DNA from: an uncultured Clostridium sp.
GTDB lineage: Bacteria; Bacillota; Clostridia; TANB77; CAG-508
Length of the DNA: 5,827 nucleotides
Assembly (NCBI GenBank): GCA_945937855.1
Contig: CAMEUC010000094.1
Location: 1-5,827 of the forward strand
Direction: 5' to 3'
Positions 4,284 to 5,827 of the stretch are shown here, piece by piece. Position numbers and translations under genes: made by a program. How positions within the stretch are numbered: position 1 is the first letter of the stretch; each line of letters opens with the position of its first letter. The notes below the pieces were generated by a model. That model worked only from the letters and a program-made list of their open reading frames with translations. It was not told the DNA's origin and did no database searches.

Positions 4284-5708
4284 ATGGCTAAATATAAATG
4301 TCAATTATGTGGACATATTTATGATGAAGAAAAAGAGGGAGTTAAATTTGAAGACTTACCAGATGATTGGAAATGTCCAATGTGTTTTGCACCAAAGAAT
4401 ATGTTTAAATTAGTAGAAGAAGATGCAAAACAAGAAGAAAAAGTAGAATCTAAAGAAGAAACAAGAAAGAATGAAAATAAGCTAGAAAACTATTTAAAAG
4501 AATATACTCGTAGTACAGACGAAGTAGAACAAAGAATGGAAGATATCCATACAATGGCTATTACAGGAAAAAGTATTATTTCAGCAATGGGAACAAAGCT
4601 ACCTGTAACTAGCTGGAATGATATTCTAATTCTGGGTGGACAACTTAGCAAAATGCCACTTTTTGAGGATGAAGAAGTTAGTCTAAGAACAGTAATTGGT
4701 AAAAATGCGAAAAAGCCAATGATTTTAGAAACACCTGTATTTGTAACACACATGTCTTTCGGTGCATTATCAAAAGAAGCCAAAACAGCCTTGGCCATAG
4801 GAACGAAAAATGTAAAAACAGCAATATGTAGCGGAGAAGGTGGAATATTACCAGAAGAATTTGAAAATGCTTATGAATATATTTTTGAATATGTGCCAAA
4901 TAAATATAGTGTTACGGATGAAAACTTAAAAAAGGTAAGTGCAATAGAGATTAAAATAGGTCAAGGAACAAAACCAGGAATGGGAGGACACCTACCCGGA
5001 GAAAAAGTAACAGAAGAAATTGCAAAAATAAGAGGTAAAAAAGTAGGAGAAGATATTATTAGTCCATCTAAATTTAAAGAGATTGAAACAAAAGAAGACT
5101 TAAAATCTCTAGTAGATGAATTAAGAGAAAAATCAGAAGGAAGACCAATTGGTGTGAAATTTGCAGCAGGACATATAGAAGAGGATCTAGAATTTGCTTG
5201 TTTTGCAAAGCCGGATTTTATTACAATAGATGGGAGAGGTGGTGCAACAGGTGCAAGCCCTAAAATCATAAAAGATGCAACAACAGTACCTACAATATAT
5301 GCACTATATAGAGCAAGAAAATATTTAGATGAGCATGGAGAAGATATATCACTTGTCATAACGGGAGGACTAAGAACTTCATCAGATTTTGCTAAGGCAA
5401 TTGCAATGGGAGCAGATGCTATCGCTATTGGAACAGCTGCAATGATGGCAATTGCTTGCCAACAGTACAGAGTTTGCAATAATGGAATGTGTCCGGTAGG
5501 AGTAGGAACACAAGATTCAGAATTAAGAAAAAGATTAAATATTGAAAAAAGCAGTAAAAGGTTAGAGAATTATTTTAATGTTGTAAATGATGAATTAAAA
5601 ACTTTTGCAAGAATAACAGGAAACAAGGATATTCATAATTTGAGTAATTATGATATTGTAACAACTAATAGTGAAATTTCAAAGAATACAAATATTATAC
5701 ATGCATAA
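4284..5708 (+). CDS. Rubredoxin fused to a glutamate synthase-like FMN/Fe-S domain
   Basis: A two-module redox protein of 474 residues, probably cytoplasmic. Residues 1-46 are a short-loop rubredoxin (C6-x2-C9, core VKFEDLPDDW, C31-P-M-C34); the second knuckle is followed by F rather than the usual G. A charged Lys/Glu-rich linker covers about 47-68. Residues about 80-455 are the FMN-binding barrel of the glutamate synthase large-subunit family: SGEGG (183-187), KIGQGTKPGMGG (224-235), DGRGGATGASP (317-327), and GGLRTSSDFAKAIAMGADAI (361-380) at the expected FMN phosphate site. The cluster motif C392-x5-C398-x4-C403 matches the 3Fe-4S site of glutamate synthase. The glutaminase domain and the NAD(P)H subunit are absent, so it cannot be an ordinary glutamine-dependent enzyme; substrate unknown. 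The ATG at 4284 is preferred over an in-frame TTG at 4248 because AAAGGAGG (4271-4278) precedes it, the rubredoxin fold starts there, and the TTG lies in a hairpin. Similar fusions occur in clostridia, annotated as glutamate synthase-related. Co-transcription with perR and rbr suggests a role in peroxide defence. Confidence 0.93.
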   Translation: MAKYKCQLCGHIYDEEKEGVKFEDLPDDWKCPMCFAPKNMFKLVEEDAKQEEKVESKEETRKNENKLENYLKEYTRSTDEVEQRMEDIHTMAITGKSIISAMGTKLPVTSWNDILILGGQLSKMPLFEDEEVSLRTVIGKNAKKPMILETPVFVTHMSFGALSKEAKTALAIGTKNVKTAICSGEGGILPEEFENAYEYIFEYVPNKYSVTDENLKKVSAIEIKIGQGTKPGMGGHLPGEKVTEEIAKIRGKKVGEDIISPSKFKEIETKEDLKSLVDELREKSEGRPIGVKFAAGHIEEDLEFACFAKPDFITIDGRGGATGASPKIIKDATTVPTIYALYRARKYLDEHGEDISLVITGGLRTSSDFAKAIAMGADAIAIGTAAMMAIACQQYRVCNNGMCPVGVGTQDSELRKRLNIEKSSKRLENYFNVVNDELKTFARITGNKDIHNLSNYDIVTTNSEISKNTNIIHA

Positions 5709-5718
5709 TAAAATTTAG

Positions 5719-5753
5719 AAAGTTATATATTGATTTGAAAATATCTAACTTTT
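5719..5753 (+). terminator. Imperfect hairpin after the fusion gene, possible weak terminator
   Basis: AAAGTTA (5719-5725) pairs with TAACTTT (5746-5752); after one T/C mismatch ATATT pairs with AATAT, around an 8-base loop. It is AT-rich and the tail is only TTTTATG, so termination here would be partial at best. Confidence 0.35.
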
Positions 5754-5788
5754 ATGTTACAATCATCTCGATAAATTACAATTTCTAG

Positions 5789-5824
5789 GACTGATAATAT
5801 GTTGATATTATCAGTCTTTTGTTA
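5789..5824 (+). terminator. Rho-independent terminator of operon 2
   Basis: A perfect 12-bp stem, GACTGATAATAT (5789-5800) with its complement (5805-5816), a GTTG loop, then TTTTGTT. It lies 80 bases after the stop codon of the fusion gene, with no gene between. The reverse strand lacks a T run, so it should act only on rightward transcripts. Confidence 0.85.
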
Positions 5825-5827
5825 TAT

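Noticed and set aside
4961..5479. 172-codon open frame on the minus strand opposite the fusion gene
   Set aside because: It lies fully antisense to a well-supported conserved domain, has no recognisable motif, and is explained by the AT-rich codon pattern of the sense gene. The same applies to the shorter antisense frames at 1523-1708, 1842-2042, 2129-2392, 4490-4798 and 4678-4899.

Overview
The window is very AT-rich DNA with strong AGGAGG-type ribosome binding sites, AGA arginine codons and TAA stops on every intact gene. Its gene content is typical of strict anaerobes. Together these point to a low-GC Gram-positive anaerobe of the Clostridia (inference; no rRNA or other marker is present). 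All recognisable genes read left to right. Almost everything intact belongs to one theme, the rubredoxin-based defence of anaerobes against oxygen, superoxide and peroxide.

Layout. Positions 11-367 hold a small membrane/secreted protein gene interrupted by an in-frame amber codon. A clear promoter (417-445), overlaid by a near-perfect palindrome, starts operon 1: rubrerythrin (478-1017), superoxide reductase of the desulfoferrodoxin type (1070-1450), flavodiiron oxygen reductase (1501-2679) and a 45-residue rubredoxin (2696-2833), closed by a strong terminator (2844-2879). Next is a decayed stretch (2880-3207) with an extended -10 promoter, four copies of TTGAACGA, and a 27-codon remnant resembling the start of an AlbA_2/Schlafen-type regulator. 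A second promoter (3208-3236) and a perfect 23-bp palindrome (3243-3265) start operon 2: a PerR-type peroxide sensor (3279-3677), a second rubrerythrin (3681-4220) and a rubredoxin-glutamate synthase FMN-domain fusion (4284-5708). A weak hairpin and then a strong terminator (5789-5824) end the window.

How the genes fit together. From family knowledge, the flavodiiron protein reduces O2 to water, superoxide reductase turns superoxide into H2O2, and rubrerythrin reduces H2O2 to water. Rubredoxin is the usual electron donor to all three, and PerR normally represses such genes until peroxide oxidises it. The window encodes five Fe(Cys)4 modules: two rubrerythrin tails, the desulforedoxin domain, the free rubredoxin and the fused rubredoxin. 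It encodes no classical NADH:rubredoxin oxidoreductase. The least understood player is the rubredoxin-FMN-FeS fusion, co-transcribed with perR and rbr, which could be an electron-entry point for the system (inference).
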